Of a stretch of DNA of 64,000 bases, positions 1 through 8,308 are shown piece after piece. The stretch is from Clostridium_AM sp963780135. Its GTDB lineage: Bacteria > Bacillota > Clostridia > Clostridiales > Clostridiaceae. Location of the stretch: the NCBI GenBank assembly GCA_963780135.1, contig CAWAAR010000003.1, forward strand, positions 2,294,001 through 2,358,000, given 5' to 3'. The notes beneath the pieces are model-generated. The model did no database searches. It saw only the letters and a list, made by a program, of their open reading frames with translations, and was not told the DNA's origin. Each line of letters starts with the position of its first letter. Within the stretch, counting starts at the first letter, position 1. The position numbers and the translations under genes are program-made.

Positions 1-321
1 GTTGCCAGAAATGGAATAGTACTTATAGAATTTATTGAGGATGAAAGGAAAAAAGGTATTGATCTTAAGCAAGCAGTTATTAATGCTGGTGCAGCGAGAT
101 TTAGGCCTGTTGTTTTAACTGCTATGACAGCAATTGCAGGACTTATACCGATGTCTATAGCTGGAGAGGTACTTTTCAAGCCTATGGGAATAGTTATTAT
201 TTTTGGTTTGATATATTCTACAGTCCTTACTTTAGTTGTAGTTCCATCTTTTTATACTATTGTTGCTGAATTTAAAATGAAATTTAAAGAGTTAAAATCT
301 AAAGCAGATAACGCAGGGTAA
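1..321 (+). CDS. RND efflux permease, C-terminal end (partial)
   Basis: The reading frame is open from the first base and ends at TAA 319-321, giving the last 106 residues of a larger protein. The visible part (VARNGIVLIEF, then RFRPVVLTAMTAIAGLIPM, then a hydrophobic stretch with VVVPSFYTIVA) matches the final transmembrane block of AcrB/CzcA-type RND transporters. These move drugs or metals out of the cell using the proton gradient. The substrate cannot be told from this tail. A TetR regulator lies 258 bp downstream on the same strand, a common arrangement for pump control. The internal ATG at 124 is not the real start, because family sequence continues upstream of it to the window edge. 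Confidence 0.9.
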   Translation, partial: VARNGIVLIEFIEDERKKGIDLKQAVINAGAARFRPVVLTAMTAIAGLIPMSIAGEVLFKPMGIVIIFGLIYSTVLTLVVVPSFYTIVAEFKMKFKELKSKADNAG

Positions 322-578
322 AATCTTCAGATAAGGCACATTAAAAAAATAAATTCAGTAAATTTAATTATAAAATTGATTAGTTATAGGAGATCGTGTT
401 TGACTGGTGATTCATTTTAATATGTTTAAAGTAATACTAATAATTTGTCTTTTTCATTTTATAATTGTATTATTGTATTAGTAATTTATAAATATATAGG
501 TTAGAAATTTAATTTGTATGGAGTATGGGATATATAAATTAAGCTTTTGATTTAGATATCTGCAAGTGGGGGAAATTT

Positions 579-1175
579 ATGGATACTAAAGATAGAATTT
601 TAAAAACAGCTGTTAAATTATTTATTGAAAGAGGTTTTGTGGAAGTCTCTGTAAATGACTTAATAAAAGAAGTAGGAATAGCTAAAGGTGGATTTTATCA
701 TCACTTTAAAAGTAAGGATGAACTTATAGGCGAAATAATAGAAAAATTTATCATTCCGTGCTTCGACGATATAATAAAGAGTGTGGATAAGAGTATAGGG
801 TCTCCAACAAAAAGGTTGCAAAATCTTTTTAAGGTGCCTACTGACATACAGGAAAATTTAAAAAAAGATTTAGATGTGGAAAAGTTTAATAATAGAGCTT
901 TGCTTATTTTAATTGTTGAAGCTATAAGAAAATATGAAGTTATGACAAACTATGTAATTCAATTTTCAAATGAATTGGTGATGAAAGTTGAAGATGTTAT
1001 TGAAGAAGGAAAAAAACTTGGAGAATTTTCAAGCAGTAGAGATCCTAAATCAACAGCCTGGTATATTGTTTCAACAATACAGGGTACTATGGTTCTTTGG
1101 GTTATGAATCCTGAAATTGATATACAAAGTTTATTTGAAAGTAATTGTAACTGTGTCATGGAAAGTATTAGTTAA
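579..1175 (+). CDS. TetR/AcrR family transcriptional regulator
   Basis: This 198-residue protein has the TetR layout: an N-terminal helix-turn-helix at about residues 5-50 (RILKTAVKLFIERGF, VNDLIKEVGIAKGGFYHHF, KSKDEL) and a helical ligand-binding part. The start ATG follows a GGGGG-rich ribosome site (567-574). The family represses nearby genes until a small molecule binds. Its position just downstream of an RND pump suggests it controls that pump, but no clear operator palindrome was found in 322-578, so this is inference. It ends before a strong terminator at 1268-1326. Confidence 0.9.
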   Translation: MDTKDRILKTAVKLFIERGFVEVSVNDLIKEVGIAKGGFYHHFKSKDELIGEIIEKFIIPCFDDIIKSVDKSIGSPTKRLQNLFKVPTDIQENLKKDLDVEKFNNRALLILIVEAIRKYEVMTNYVIQFSNELVMKVEDVIEEGKKLGEFSSSRDPKSTAWYIVSTIQGTMVLWVMNPEIDIQSLFESNCNCVMESIS

Positions 1176-1267
1176 AATGGTGAATGTAATAAATTAGTAA
1201 TATTGTGGACTAATGCAAACTAAAAGATCTTATATAATGAGTATTTGAGTCTAGTTGGACTATAAAA

Positions 1268-1326
1268 AAATAAGGTATTGCAATTTGAAGTTATTATTAA
1301 TTTTAAGTGCAATACCTTATTTTTAT
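1268..1326 (+). terminator. Rho-independent terminator after the TetR gene
   Basis: A 13-bp perfect stem (ATAAGGTATTGCA at 1270-1282 pairing with TGCAATACCTTAT at 1308-1320) is followed by a T-rich tail. It ends the TetR transcript. Confidence 0.8.
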
Positions 1327-1706
1327 TTAAGACATATTCAAGAAAATAATTATGAAGTCAGTTAGTATATTTTCCACATGCCTAAAAACTCTACACATAG
1401 TTTACAGCTAATGGAGTAATAGTAGTAAATGAAATGGTTATTTTCATGATAATGATGTTTCTATGGAAATAAAATGTCTGCAATTTTAAATTTGAATTAA
1501 AATATTAATGCATGTTTATTCATAATTAAAAACTGCTAAACAAAGCTTTAAATTTAAATTTATGTTTGACATTAAAGGAAAGATAATGTAATATATATTG
1601 AAATACAGTAGTTGCATGGATTTTAAAGCATATAAATCTTTGTGGTGATTAATCATATAAATTATATTAATTATGTAAAACAATGTATATATATACTTAA
1701 AACATT
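1327..1706. other. Non-coding stretch upstream of the transporter operon
   Basis: AT-rich DNA with no supported ORF. The only readable signal is the promoter at 1566-1594, listed separately, which leaves a leader of roughly 130 nt before the lipoprotein start. No recognised riboswitch or T-box pattern was seen in this leader. Confidence 0.5.
1566..1594 (+). promoter_or_regulatory. Sigma-A type promoter for the amino-acid transporter operon
   Basis: TTGACA at 1566-1571 and TAATAT at 1589-1594 are separated by exactly 17 bp. This is a near-consensus vegetative promoter placed about 140 bp before the solute-binding protein start. Confidence 0.7.
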
Positions 1707-1733
1707 ATGAAAATACGAAAGAAGGTTTTAATT

Positions 1734-2576
1734 ATGAAAAAACTAAAATTAATATCAACAACAATAGCTTCACTTGCTTTATGCTTAACTATGTTAGCGG
1801 GATGTGGTACAAGCCAATCAACTAGCAGCAAGGATAGTAATGCAACTAAAACATCAGACAATTCTAAAAAACCACTTGCAGGTAAAAAATTAACTCTTGC
1901 TATTAATGCTACTTTCCCACCATTCGAATCTGTAAAGATGGATTCAAATGGTAATAATACTTATATAGGCCTAGATATTGATATTGTAAATTATCTTTCT
2001 CAAGAAATGGGATTTACATATGAAATTAGTGATATGAAATTTTCAGGACTTGTAGGATCATTACAAAGTAAACGTGCTGATTTTGTAATCTCCGGTATAT
2101 CACCAACAGCAGAAAGAAAGAAAAATGTAGATTTTACAGATTCATATTTCTTCCCTAAAACTGCAATCTTATGTAAGAAAGGTGCAAACTACACCACTAA
2201 AGAAAGTTTAAAAGGAAAAAAAGTTTCAACTTCTTTTGGTACTACTTATGAGAAATTAGCAAAGAGCATTGAAGGCGTTGAGGTTTCCTCTGTAGATTCA
2301 AGTACTGCAGCAGCACAAGAAGTTACAAGTGGACGTGTTGATGGGGCGGTTCTTGATGCACTACAATGTGATAAATTTGTAAAAGCAGATCCTACCCTAG
2401 AAAAACATATTATTGTAGAAACTACAATCCCAGTAGATGAATCCTTTGCAATTGCATGTCAAAAAGATTCTCAGTTAACAAAACAATTTAATGATGAAAT
2501 TTCGAAAATGAAAAAGAATGGTAAGCTAAATGAAATAATTAAAAAATGGGTTGGAGATGAATACATTCAAAAATAA
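1734..2576 (+). CDS. Amino-acid ABC transporter substrate-binding lipoprotein
   Basis: A 280-residue family 3 solute-binding protein. The N-terminus MKKLKLISTTIASLALCL leads to the lipobox LAGC, so the mature protein should be lipid-anchored outside the membrane. It is followed by a Ser/Thr/Asn/Lys linker and the SBP_bac_3 fold (FPPFESVKM, GLDIDIVNYLSQEMGF, RADFVISGISPTAERKKNVDFT). This family binds polar amino acids or similar small compounds. The start at 1734 is preferred over an in-frame ATG at 1707 because an AAGAAGG ribosome site (1719-1725) is spaced correctly for 1734 and the signal peptide begins there. It is the first gene of an operon with permease and ATPase genes, then a racemase and two hydrolases. 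Confidence 0.92.
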   Translation: MKKLKLISTTIASLALCLTMLAGCGTSQSTSSKDSNATKTSDNSKKPLAGKKLTLAINATFPPFESVKMDSNGNNTYIGLDIDIVNYLSQEMGFTYEISDMKFSGLVGSLQSKRADFVISGISPTAERKKNVDFTDSYFFPKTAILCKKGANYTTKESLKGKKVSTSFGTTYEKLAKSIEGVEVSSVDSSTAAAQEVTSGRVDGAVLDALQCDKFVKADPTLEKHIIVETTIPVDESFAIACQKDSQLTKQFNDEISKMKKNGKLNEIIKKWVGDEYIQK

Positions 2577-2608
2577 AGTAAATTAAAAACACATAATAAA
2601 ATGAGTTC

Positions 2609-2660
2609 AAAAATTATTGTCTTTGGGTTTGTTATTACAGATTCAAAGACAATAAATTTT
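2609..2660 (+). other. Intercistronic stem-loop between binding protein and permease genes
   Basis: An imperfect inverted repeat (AAATTATTGTCTTTG, 2611-2625, with CAAAGACAATAAATTT, 2644-2659) lies 33 bp after the lipoprotein stop. No long T-run follows. It may act as a leaky terminator or 3' stabiliser giving more binding protein than permease, a known arrangement in ABC operons. Confidence 0.55.
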
Positions 2661-2804
2661 AGAATTGATAATTTTGCTAGATAAGCTATATTAGTTATTC
2701 AACTTTTGCATATACAAAGTTTTCACTCAATGCAAGTACATTGCGACACAACTTTTTAGAGGACAGAGGACAATTAGTATCACATGACAAGGGAGGAATG
2801 TTAA

Positions 2805-3464
2805 ATGCAATTTGATAAAATGGTACAATTTACACCATTATTAATTAAAGGTATAAAAGTAACATTAGAGTTTACAGCACTATCAACAATAGTGGGATTT
2901 ATACTTGGAATAATTATATCTATTATTAAAGTTTCAAAGATTACACCACTGAGATGGTTAGCAAATTTTTATACATCAATATTTAGAGGAACACCATTGC
3001 TTGTACAATTATTTTTAATTTATTATGCTACACCACAATTATTTAATTATAAAATACCAGCACTTAATGCAGCGGTTATTACATTTGGATTGAATTCAGC
3101 AGCATATATTTCAGAAGTGCTGCGTGGAGGAATAGAAGCAATTGATAAAGGACAACAAGAAGCAGCAATGGCACTGGGGGTTCCATATTTCAATACCATG
3201 TTTGATATTATATTTCCACAAGCACTTAAGCATGTATTACCGGGCCTAGTAAATGAAAGTATTGCACTTTTAAAAGATTCTTCAATGGTTGCAACAATTG
3301 GCGTTATGGATGTACTTAGAGCATCTGAAACTATTATGAATACAACATTTATACCATTTGAACCACTAATTTTGGGAGCGTTAATTTATTATGTATTAGT
3401 TGGAATTTTAACGTGCATTGCAAAGGTACTGGAAAGGAGAGTGAATAGAAGTGATAGAGGTTAA
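2805..3464 (+). CDS. Amino-acid ABC transporter permease
   Basis: A 219-residue HisM/GlnP-type inner-membrane permease. It has several hydrophobic helices, the motif FRGTPLLVQLFLIYY typical of polar amino-acid permeases, and the EAA loop (QQEAAMALGVPYFNTM, about residues 119-134) that docks the ATPase. A GGGAGG ribosome site lies 5-10 bases before the ATG. It overlaps the ATPase gene by 14 bp, indicating translational coupling. Confidence 0.93.
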   Translation: MQFDKMVQFTPLLIKGIKVTLEFTALSTIVGFILGIIISIIKVSKITPLRWLANFYTSIFRGTPLLVQLFLIYYATPQLFNYKIPALNAAVITFGLNSAAYISEVLRGGIEAIDKGQQEAAMALGVPYFNTMFDIIFPQALKHVLPGLVNESIALLKDSSMVATIGVMDVLRASETIMNTTFIPFEPLILGALIYYVLVGILTCIAKVLERRVNRSDRG

Positions 3465-4173
3465 AAATGTTTATAAAAATTATGGACAATTAGAAGTCCT
3501 TAAGGATGTTTCAGTTACTATTAATAATGGTGAGATTATAGCAATTATTGGCCCTTCAGGATCAGGAAAATCTACATTACTTCGCTGTATGAATTTACTG
3601 GAGAGACCTACAAAGGGATCTGTTTTAATAAATGGTGAAGAAATCACCAGCAAGGAAACTGATATAATGGCTATTAGGCAAAAGGTAGGAATGGTTTTCC
3701 AACATTTTAACCTGTTCCCTCATATGACTGTAATGGGAAATATGACCTATGCACCTATAAAAACTAAGAAAATAGATAAGAAGACTATAGAAGAAAAATC
3801 TTTGGAGCTTTTAAAAAAGGTAGGGCTTGAGGATAAGGCAAATGTATATCCGGAAAAACTTTCAGGAGGACAAAAACAACGTGTAGCAATTGCTAGAGCA
3901 CTTGCCATGGAACCAGAAGCTCTTCTCTTTGATGAACCAACATCAGCCTTAGACCCTGAAATGGTAAAAGAAGTTTTGGAAGTTATTAAAGAACTAGCAA
4001 AAACAGGAATAACAATGGCACTTGTAACTCATGAAATGGCATTTGCAAGGGAAGTTGCTGATAGAATTTGTTTTCTTGAAGAAGGTAAGCTTATTGAAGA
4101 ATCAACACCGGAAGAATTTTTTGCTAATCCTAAAACTGAACGTGCAAAACAATTTCTTGAAAAGATGCTCTAA
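3451..4173 (+). CDS. Amino-acid ABC transporter ATP-binding protein
   Basis: A 240-residue GlnQ/HisP-type ATPase. Walker A is GPSGSGKST (about residues 34-42), the Q-loop is FQHFNLFPHMT, the signature is LSGGQKQR, and Walker B is LLFDEPTSALD, with the switch histidine in VTHEM. Translation starts at GTG 3451 within the end of the permease gene, with an AGGAGAG ribosome site upstream. It energises import by the preceding permease. No key residue is missing. Confidence 0.94.
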   Translation: MIEVKNVYKNYGQLEVLKDVSVTINNGEIIAIIGPSGSGKSTLLRCMNLLERPTKGSVLINGEEITSKETDIMAIRQKVGMVFQHFNLFPHMTVMGNMTYAPIKTKKIDKKTIEEKSLELLKKVGLEDKANVYPEKLSGGQKQRVAIARALAMEPEALLFDEPTSALDPEMVKEVLEVIKELAKTGITMALVTHEMAFAREVADRICFLEEGKLIEESTPEEFFANPKTERAKQFLEKML

Positions 4174-4202
4174 ATAATATTTTACGTGAATGGATGTGAA
4201 TT

Positions 4203-4933
4203 ATGCGTATAAAAATTATAAATCCAGATGCTGGCATGACTAGAGAAGAACTTAATCAAAGAGAAAAAATGCTTAAAAACATTGCTAGAGAAGATACAAT
4301 TATATCAATGGATTGCTTAACTGAAACCAATGTATGCATTGATTCATTATTAGATGTAGCTATAGCTTCTTCTGAAATTGTAAAAAGAGCAATACAGGCT
4401 GAAAAGGATGGATTTGATGCAGTTGGACTGTATTGTTTAAGTGATCCAGGAATTGATGCCTGTAGAGAAATGCTTAATATACCTGTAATTGGTGGAGGAC
4501 AAGCAGCATTTCAAGTAGCTTGTGGGTTAGGATATAATTTTTCACTTTTAACAACATCAAATAGAAGAATTCCGCAAAAAAAGAATTTGTCAGGACAACA
4601 GGTGTTGATATATCGCGTTTAGCATCTATACGAAGTGTTGATATGGTAATGGAAAGTATTAGAGAAAATATTGATTTTACTATATCAAAACTTGTTGAAG
4701 TAAGTAATGAATGTATTAAAAAGGATAATGCACAAGTTATTATATTAGGATGTCTAAGTTTTGCAGGTCTTGGAAAGTGCATATCTGAAAAAATTGGTAT
4801 ACCTGTTGTAGATCCTGCTTTTTCTTTGATTAATATGATTGAACTTTGTTACATGCAGGGCTTAAGTCATAGTAAATTATCTTATCCGAAGCCTGAAAAT
4901 ATTTCCCGCTGGTGGAATAAAGGAAATATTTAA
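4203..4933 (+). pseudogene. Asp/Glu/hydantoin racemase family gene split by a -1 frameshift at A AAA AAG
   Basis: Two ORFs, 4203-4622 and an open frame running to 4933, together read as one racemase of about 243 residues, normal for the family. The first part has the N-terminus MRIKIINPD, the LTETNV region, the first-cysteine-type loop VGLYCLSDPG and VIGGGQAA. The second part continues with KKEFVRTTGVDISRLASIRS, then VIILGCLSFAGL with the second cysteine, and VVDPAFSLI. The shift needed is exactly -1 at 4577-4583, where the zero frame reads A AAA AAG, the best-known bacterial slippery heptamer. It could be programmed frameshifting, a real one-base deletion in the A-run, or a sequencing error. 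The enzyme would invert an amino acid or hydantoin centre, which fits the operon with an uptake system and cyclic-amide-type hydrolases. Confidence 0.8.
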
Positions 4934-4958
4934 TAAAAATTATGAAAGAAGTGTTCTT

Positions 4959-5813
4959 ATGGAAAAAATATTATGGCCCAATAATTCAAAGTGTGCTGTT
5001 ATGTTTACATTTGATTTAGATAGTGATACAACCTGGATAAATGGTAACAGCGATTATGAGAATGGTGATAAATTTATAAAGTCTACATCTATTGGACAGT
5101 ATGGACCTAATAGAGGAGTAGATACAATTTTAAATTTACTTAAGAAATATAATGTGCCTGCAACATTTTATGTACCAGGAAAAGTAGCAGAAATGAATCC
5201 TGATATTATAAAAAGGATTGATGCTGAAGGACATGAAATTGGACATCATGGCTATACCCATGAAAGATTTTTTGATAAGACAGTTGATGAGCAAATTGAA
5301 ATAATAGAAAAAAGTCAAAAAATATATACTAGTATTATAGGAAAGCCGGCTAAAGGATTTAGAACTCCATCAGGGGATTGGTCAATTGAAACACCATATC
5401 TTTTAAATAAAATGGGATTTTCCTACTCAAGTTCAATGAGGGGAGATGACCGTCCTTATAGAACAGTATTAGATGGTGTGAAAACTGATTTTATAGAAAT
5501 TCCTACAAGATGGGAATTAGATGACTATGTTGCAACTGCATATAATATGTTTCCAGCAGAACCAGTAGGTCAGGATAGAATATCAGGTTATGAAAATGTA
5601 CTTGATAATTTTAAACGAGAATTTGATGGATACTATAGATATGGTTTGTGTTGTGTATTTATGATGCATCCACAAGTTTCAGGAACTCCTGGAAGAAGTC
5701 AGATATTAGAGAAACTTCTTATGCATGTTACCTCAAATAAAGATGTGTGGTGTGCTAGAGGCATGGATGTTGCAAATTGGTGGAGAAAAGCATATCCAAA
5801 GGAGGAAGTTTAA
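4959..5813 (+). CDS. Polysaccharide deacetylase family hydrolase (PuuE/HpPgdA-like), copy 1
   Basis: A 284-residue NodB-type protein without signal peptide. Metal-site features are the Asp-rich start of the barrel (TFDLDSDTTW, about residues 17-26) and the H-x3-H motif within HEIGHHGYTHE (about residues 90-100), followed by FRTPSGDWS. The internal organisation (GQYGPNRGVDTIL; FYVPGKVAE) is that of the cytoplasmic subgroup containing Helicobacter PgdA-like proteins and PuuE-type allantoinases, which act on cyclic imides or ureides rather than long polysaccharides. It sits in an operon with amino-acid uptake and racemase genes, favouring a small cyclic amide substrate. The substrate is not determinable here. 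Confidence 0.85.
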   Translation: MEKILWPNNSKCAVMFTFDLDSDTTWINGNSDYENGDKFIKSTSIGQYGPNRGVDTILNLLKKYNVPATFYVPGKVAEMNPDIIKRIDAEGHEIGHHGYTHERFFDKTVDEQIEIIEKSQKIYTSIIGKPAKGFRTPSGDWSIETPYLLNKMGFSYSSSMRGDDRPYRTVLDGVKTDFIEIPTRWELDDYVATAYNMFPAEPVGQDRISGYENVLDNFKREFDGYYRYGLCCVFMMHPQVSGTPGRSQILEKLLMHVTSNKDVWCARGMDVANWWRKAYPKEEV

Positions 5814-6640
5814 TGGACATAAAAAAAATAAATTGGCCCAATAATGCAAAAACGGCAGTTATGATTACCGTAAATTTAGATGCAGAGTACTTTTGGCTTT
5901 CTCTTGCTCCTGATTGTGTTAACAGACCTAAAACTCTTTCTATGGGACAATATGGAATGACTAGGGGATTAGAAAGACTTTTAGATGTATTTGATGATTT
6001 TAAAATTAAAGCAACATTTTTTGTGCCAGGTAAAGTAGCTGAGATTTATAAAGATTATATGAAACTTATAGTTTCAAAGGGACATGAAATAGCACATCAT
6101 GGATATGAACACGAAAATTATGCTATGCTTTCTAGCCATGAGCAAAGAATTTCCATAGAAAAAGGCATTAAGTCAATTGAAGAAAATTGTGGAGTTACGC
6201 CAATAGGATTTCGTGCACCAGAAGGTGAATTAACATTAGAAACATTAAATATTGCAAAAGAATTGGGAATTAAATATTCAAGTTCACTTAGTAATGATGA
6301 TCGTCCTTATAAATTAAAACTTAACGATAATAATGATACTATTTTAGAAATTCCTATTCATTGGGCATTATTTGATTTACCATACTTTGCCTTTAATTAT
6401 AGGCCAGCTTTTCCTGCGGGGCAAGGAAGAATAGCAAATTATTCACAAGTGTTAAAAAACTGGATTGAAGAATATAACGGGTACTATGAACAGGGATTGT
6501 GCTATGTGCTGCAATTAGATCCTCAGACAATAGGGACACCAGGAAGAATTCCGTTGGTAGAAGAATTGTTAGAATATATAAATAAGTTAGGAAATGTTTG
6601 GTTTGCTACTGGAAGTGATATTTCAAATTACTGGTTATAA
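5813..6640 (+). CDS. Polysaccharide deacetylase family hydrolase (PuuE/HpPgdA-like), copy 2
   Basis: A 275-residue paralogue of the preceding gene. It shares WPNNAKTAVMITVNLDAEY, the GQYGMTRGLERLL segment, FFVPGKVAEIY and the metal motif HEIAHHGYEHE. Differences in the active-site loop (FRAPEGELT instead of FRTPSGDWS) suggest the two copies may form a heteromer or differ in substrate. The start is ATG 5813, sharing one base with the upstream stop TAA and preceded by AAAGGAGGAA. An earlier in-frame ATG at 5777 lies inside the upstream gene and lacks such a site. It is the last gene of the operon, followed by a terminator. Confidence 0.85.
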   Translation: MDIKKINWPNNAKTAVMITVNLDAEYFWLSLAPDCVNRPKTLSMGQYGMTRGLERLLDVFDDFKIKATFFVPGKVAEIYKDYMKLIVSKGHEIAHHGYEHENYAMLSSHEQRISIEKGIKSIEENCGVTPIGFRAPEGELTLETLNIAKELGIKYSSSLSNDDRPYKLKLNDNNDTILEIPIHWALFDLPYFAFNYRPAFPAGQGRIANYSQVLKNWIEEYNGYYEQGLCYVLQLDPQTIGTPGRIPLVEELLEYINKLGNVWFATGSDISNYWL

Positions 6641-6727
6641 TTAGAGTTATATAATAGTAGAAAATAGTGCTTGGTCTATTAAGATAATGATAGTACAAGG
6701 CTAAGTAAAAAATCATAGAAAATAAGT

Positions 6728-6772
6728 AAAGGCTAAAGGCTATTGCAAATTTGTATAGTCCTTTAGCCTTAT
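6728..6772 (+). terminator. Terminator of the transporter/racemase/hydrolase operon
   Basis: AAAGGCTAAAGGCTAT (6728-6743) pairs imperfectly with ATAGTCCTTTAGCCTT (6755-6770), followed by a short T-containing tail. Confidence 0.6.
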
Positions 6773-6886
6773 TGTATTTATTTATATGCGTAAATTTTTT
6801 TGCTAAGTTCTTAATATATTTAGAGTTCTTTTATTTAAGTTAATATTTTAGAAAAAGAATTTCGAAAATTAATTTTAAATTTATAC

Positions 6887-6917
6887 TTGACTTAAAGTGC
6901 ACTTTAAGTGATAGTAT
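6887..6917 (+). promoter_or_regulatory. MerR-type promoter/operator with 19-bp spacer
   Basis: TTGACT (6887-6892) and TAGTAT (6912-6917) are separated by 19 bp, longer than usual. A perfect 20-bp palindrome (6890-6909, ACTTAAAGTG then its complement) fills the spacer. This is the classic architecture by which MerR-family proteins untwist an over-long spacer to activate transcription. It lies directly upstream of the MerR gene and so predicts autoregulation of the two-gene operon. Confidence 0.85.
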
Positions 6918-6939
6918 ATTGTCATTGGGAGGTGAAGTT

Positions 6940-7323
6940 GTGGCAGAATTGGAAATAAGTGAAGTGGAAAAGTTAATAGGAATAAAGGCTCATACGCTTA
7001 GATATTATGAAAGTATCGGATTAATTAGGAATATAAAAAGAAACTCATCAGGTAAAAGAGTTTATAGTGAGCAAGATTTAAAATGGTTAGAATTTATAAC
7101 TAGACTTAGGGCTACTGGGATGAAGATAAGTAATATGGTAAAGTATGCTGAACTTAGATATATAGGTGACGAAACTGTTACTGAAAGAAAAAGTATATTA
7201 AAAGAACATTTAATTTCTATAGAAAAAGAAATTCAAATATTATTAGATTCTAAGGATTTTGTTTCAAAAAAAATTGATATTTATAATGAAATGGAGGAAA
7301 AAATTAATGGAAAAAGGAAATAG
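6940..7323 (+). CDS. MerR family transcriptional regulator
   Basis: A 127-residue protein with the MerR winged helix at the N-terminus (IGIKAHTLRYYESIGLI, then YSEQDLKWLEFI at about residues 48-60) and a C-terminal dimerisation coiled coil (SIEKEIQILLDSKDF). The start is taken as GTG 6940 because GGGAGGTG lies at 6928-6935. An upstream TTG in frame has no ribosome site. No cysteine pair typical of metal sensors is visible, so an organic or stress signal is more likely. It overlaps the next gene by 17 bp and is preceded by its own spacer-palindrome operator, so both genes are probably induced together. Confidence 0.9.
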   Translation: MAELEISEVEKLIGIKAHTLRYYESIGLIRNIKRNSSGKRVYSEQDLKWLEFITRLRATGMKISNMVKYAELRYIGDETVTERKSILKEHLISIEKEIQILLDSKDFVSKKIDIYNEMEEKINGKRK

Positions 7324-8101
7324 ATTTGAACTAGGTTACAAAAAGCTACTTGAGGTGGATGGAAAGGCAGGAAAAGAGGTAGAAAAAAACTTAAGTGACA
7401 TATCACCAGATTTAGTAAAATATATTATTGAATATTCTTTTGGAGATATATATTCTAGGGAGGCACTAGACTTAAAATCAAAGGAAGTTGCTGTAGTTGC
7501 AGCATTAACAGCTTTAGGAAATGCGGAGCCACAATTGAAGGTTCATATTAATGGAGCACTAAATGTTGGCTGTACCGTTAATGAAGTTAAAGAAATAATA
7601 CTTCAAATGTCTGTATACTCAGGATTTCCTACATGTATTAATGCTATGAATGCATTGAAGGCTGTATTAAAGGAACGTCATAATGATGGAATAAAAGATA
7701 GCATAGGAAGAGAGCCAACAAATGAAGTTTTACAGGTGGATAGATATGAAATTGGAGCAAGAGAACTCTCTAAATTAGATGATAAACAGGTAAAAGTACT
7801 TGAAGATGCTTATAATGAATTTTCACCTGATTTGACCAAGTTTGTAATACAAAGTTATGCTGATATAGCTGCAAGAGACAACCTTCATAAAAGATATAGA
7901 CAAATTGCTACAGTTGCAGCGTTAACAGCTCTAGGAAATGCTAAGCCACAATTAAAATTTCACATTAAGGCAGCTCTAAATATTGGAGTAACAGAAGAGG
8001 AAATAAAAGAAATTATGATTCTTATGACTGTATATTCCGGATTCCCATCAGCAATAAATGGAACAGTTGCTTTAAAAGAAGTGCTAAGTGAAAGAAATTA
8101 A
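7307..8101 (+). CDS. Tandem carboxymuconolactone-decarboxylase-like (AhpD-fold) protein
   Basis: A 264-residue protein made of two homologous halves. Each carries a core like VAALTALGNAEPQLKVHI followed by ALN(V/I)G and a YSGFP(T/S) segment, at about residues 65-115 and 200-250. This is the CMD/AhpD helical fold, used by decarboxylases and by peroxidase partner proteins. The CxxC redox pair of AhpD is not seen, so a redox role is not supported. The ATG at 7307 follows GGAGG (7293-7297). It is co-transcribed with the MerR regulator, suggesting response to a reactive organic compound. The reaction is unknown. Confidence 0.82.
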   Translation: MEKGNRFELGYKKLLEVDGKAGKEVEKNLSDISPDLVKYIIEYSFGDIYSREALDLKSKEVAVVAALTALGNAEPQLKVHINGALNVGCTVNEVKEIILQMSVYSGFPTCINAMNALKAVLKERHNDGIKDSIGREPTNEVLQVDRYEIGARELSKLDDKQVKVLEDAYNEFSPDLTKFVIQSYADIAARDNLHKRYRQIATVAALTALGNAKPQLKFHIKAALNIGVTEEEIKEIMILMTVYSGFPSAINGTVALKEVLSERN

Positions 8102-8204
8102 TAGTTTATCTAAAAGCTATTGGCATGTAGAAAAATTAGCTTATGAGCCATGGAAAATAAATTGGGACAATACGATTTTTCTAAAATAATTAATAAACTA
8201 TGAA

Positions 8205-8241
8205 GAAAAGTATGCTAATTTCATTTTTAGCATACTTTTTT
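8205..8241 (+). terminator. Terminator after the MerR/CMD operon
   Basis: GAAAAGTATGCTAA (8205-8218) pairs with TTAGCATACTTTTTT (8227-8241), a strong hairpin ending in a T-run. Confidence 0.85.
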
Positions 8242-8308
8242 CATTCACGTTATTCAAAGAACAATTCAATTTTTATTAAAGTTAATCAGGTGAATTGTTG
8301 TAAAAACA

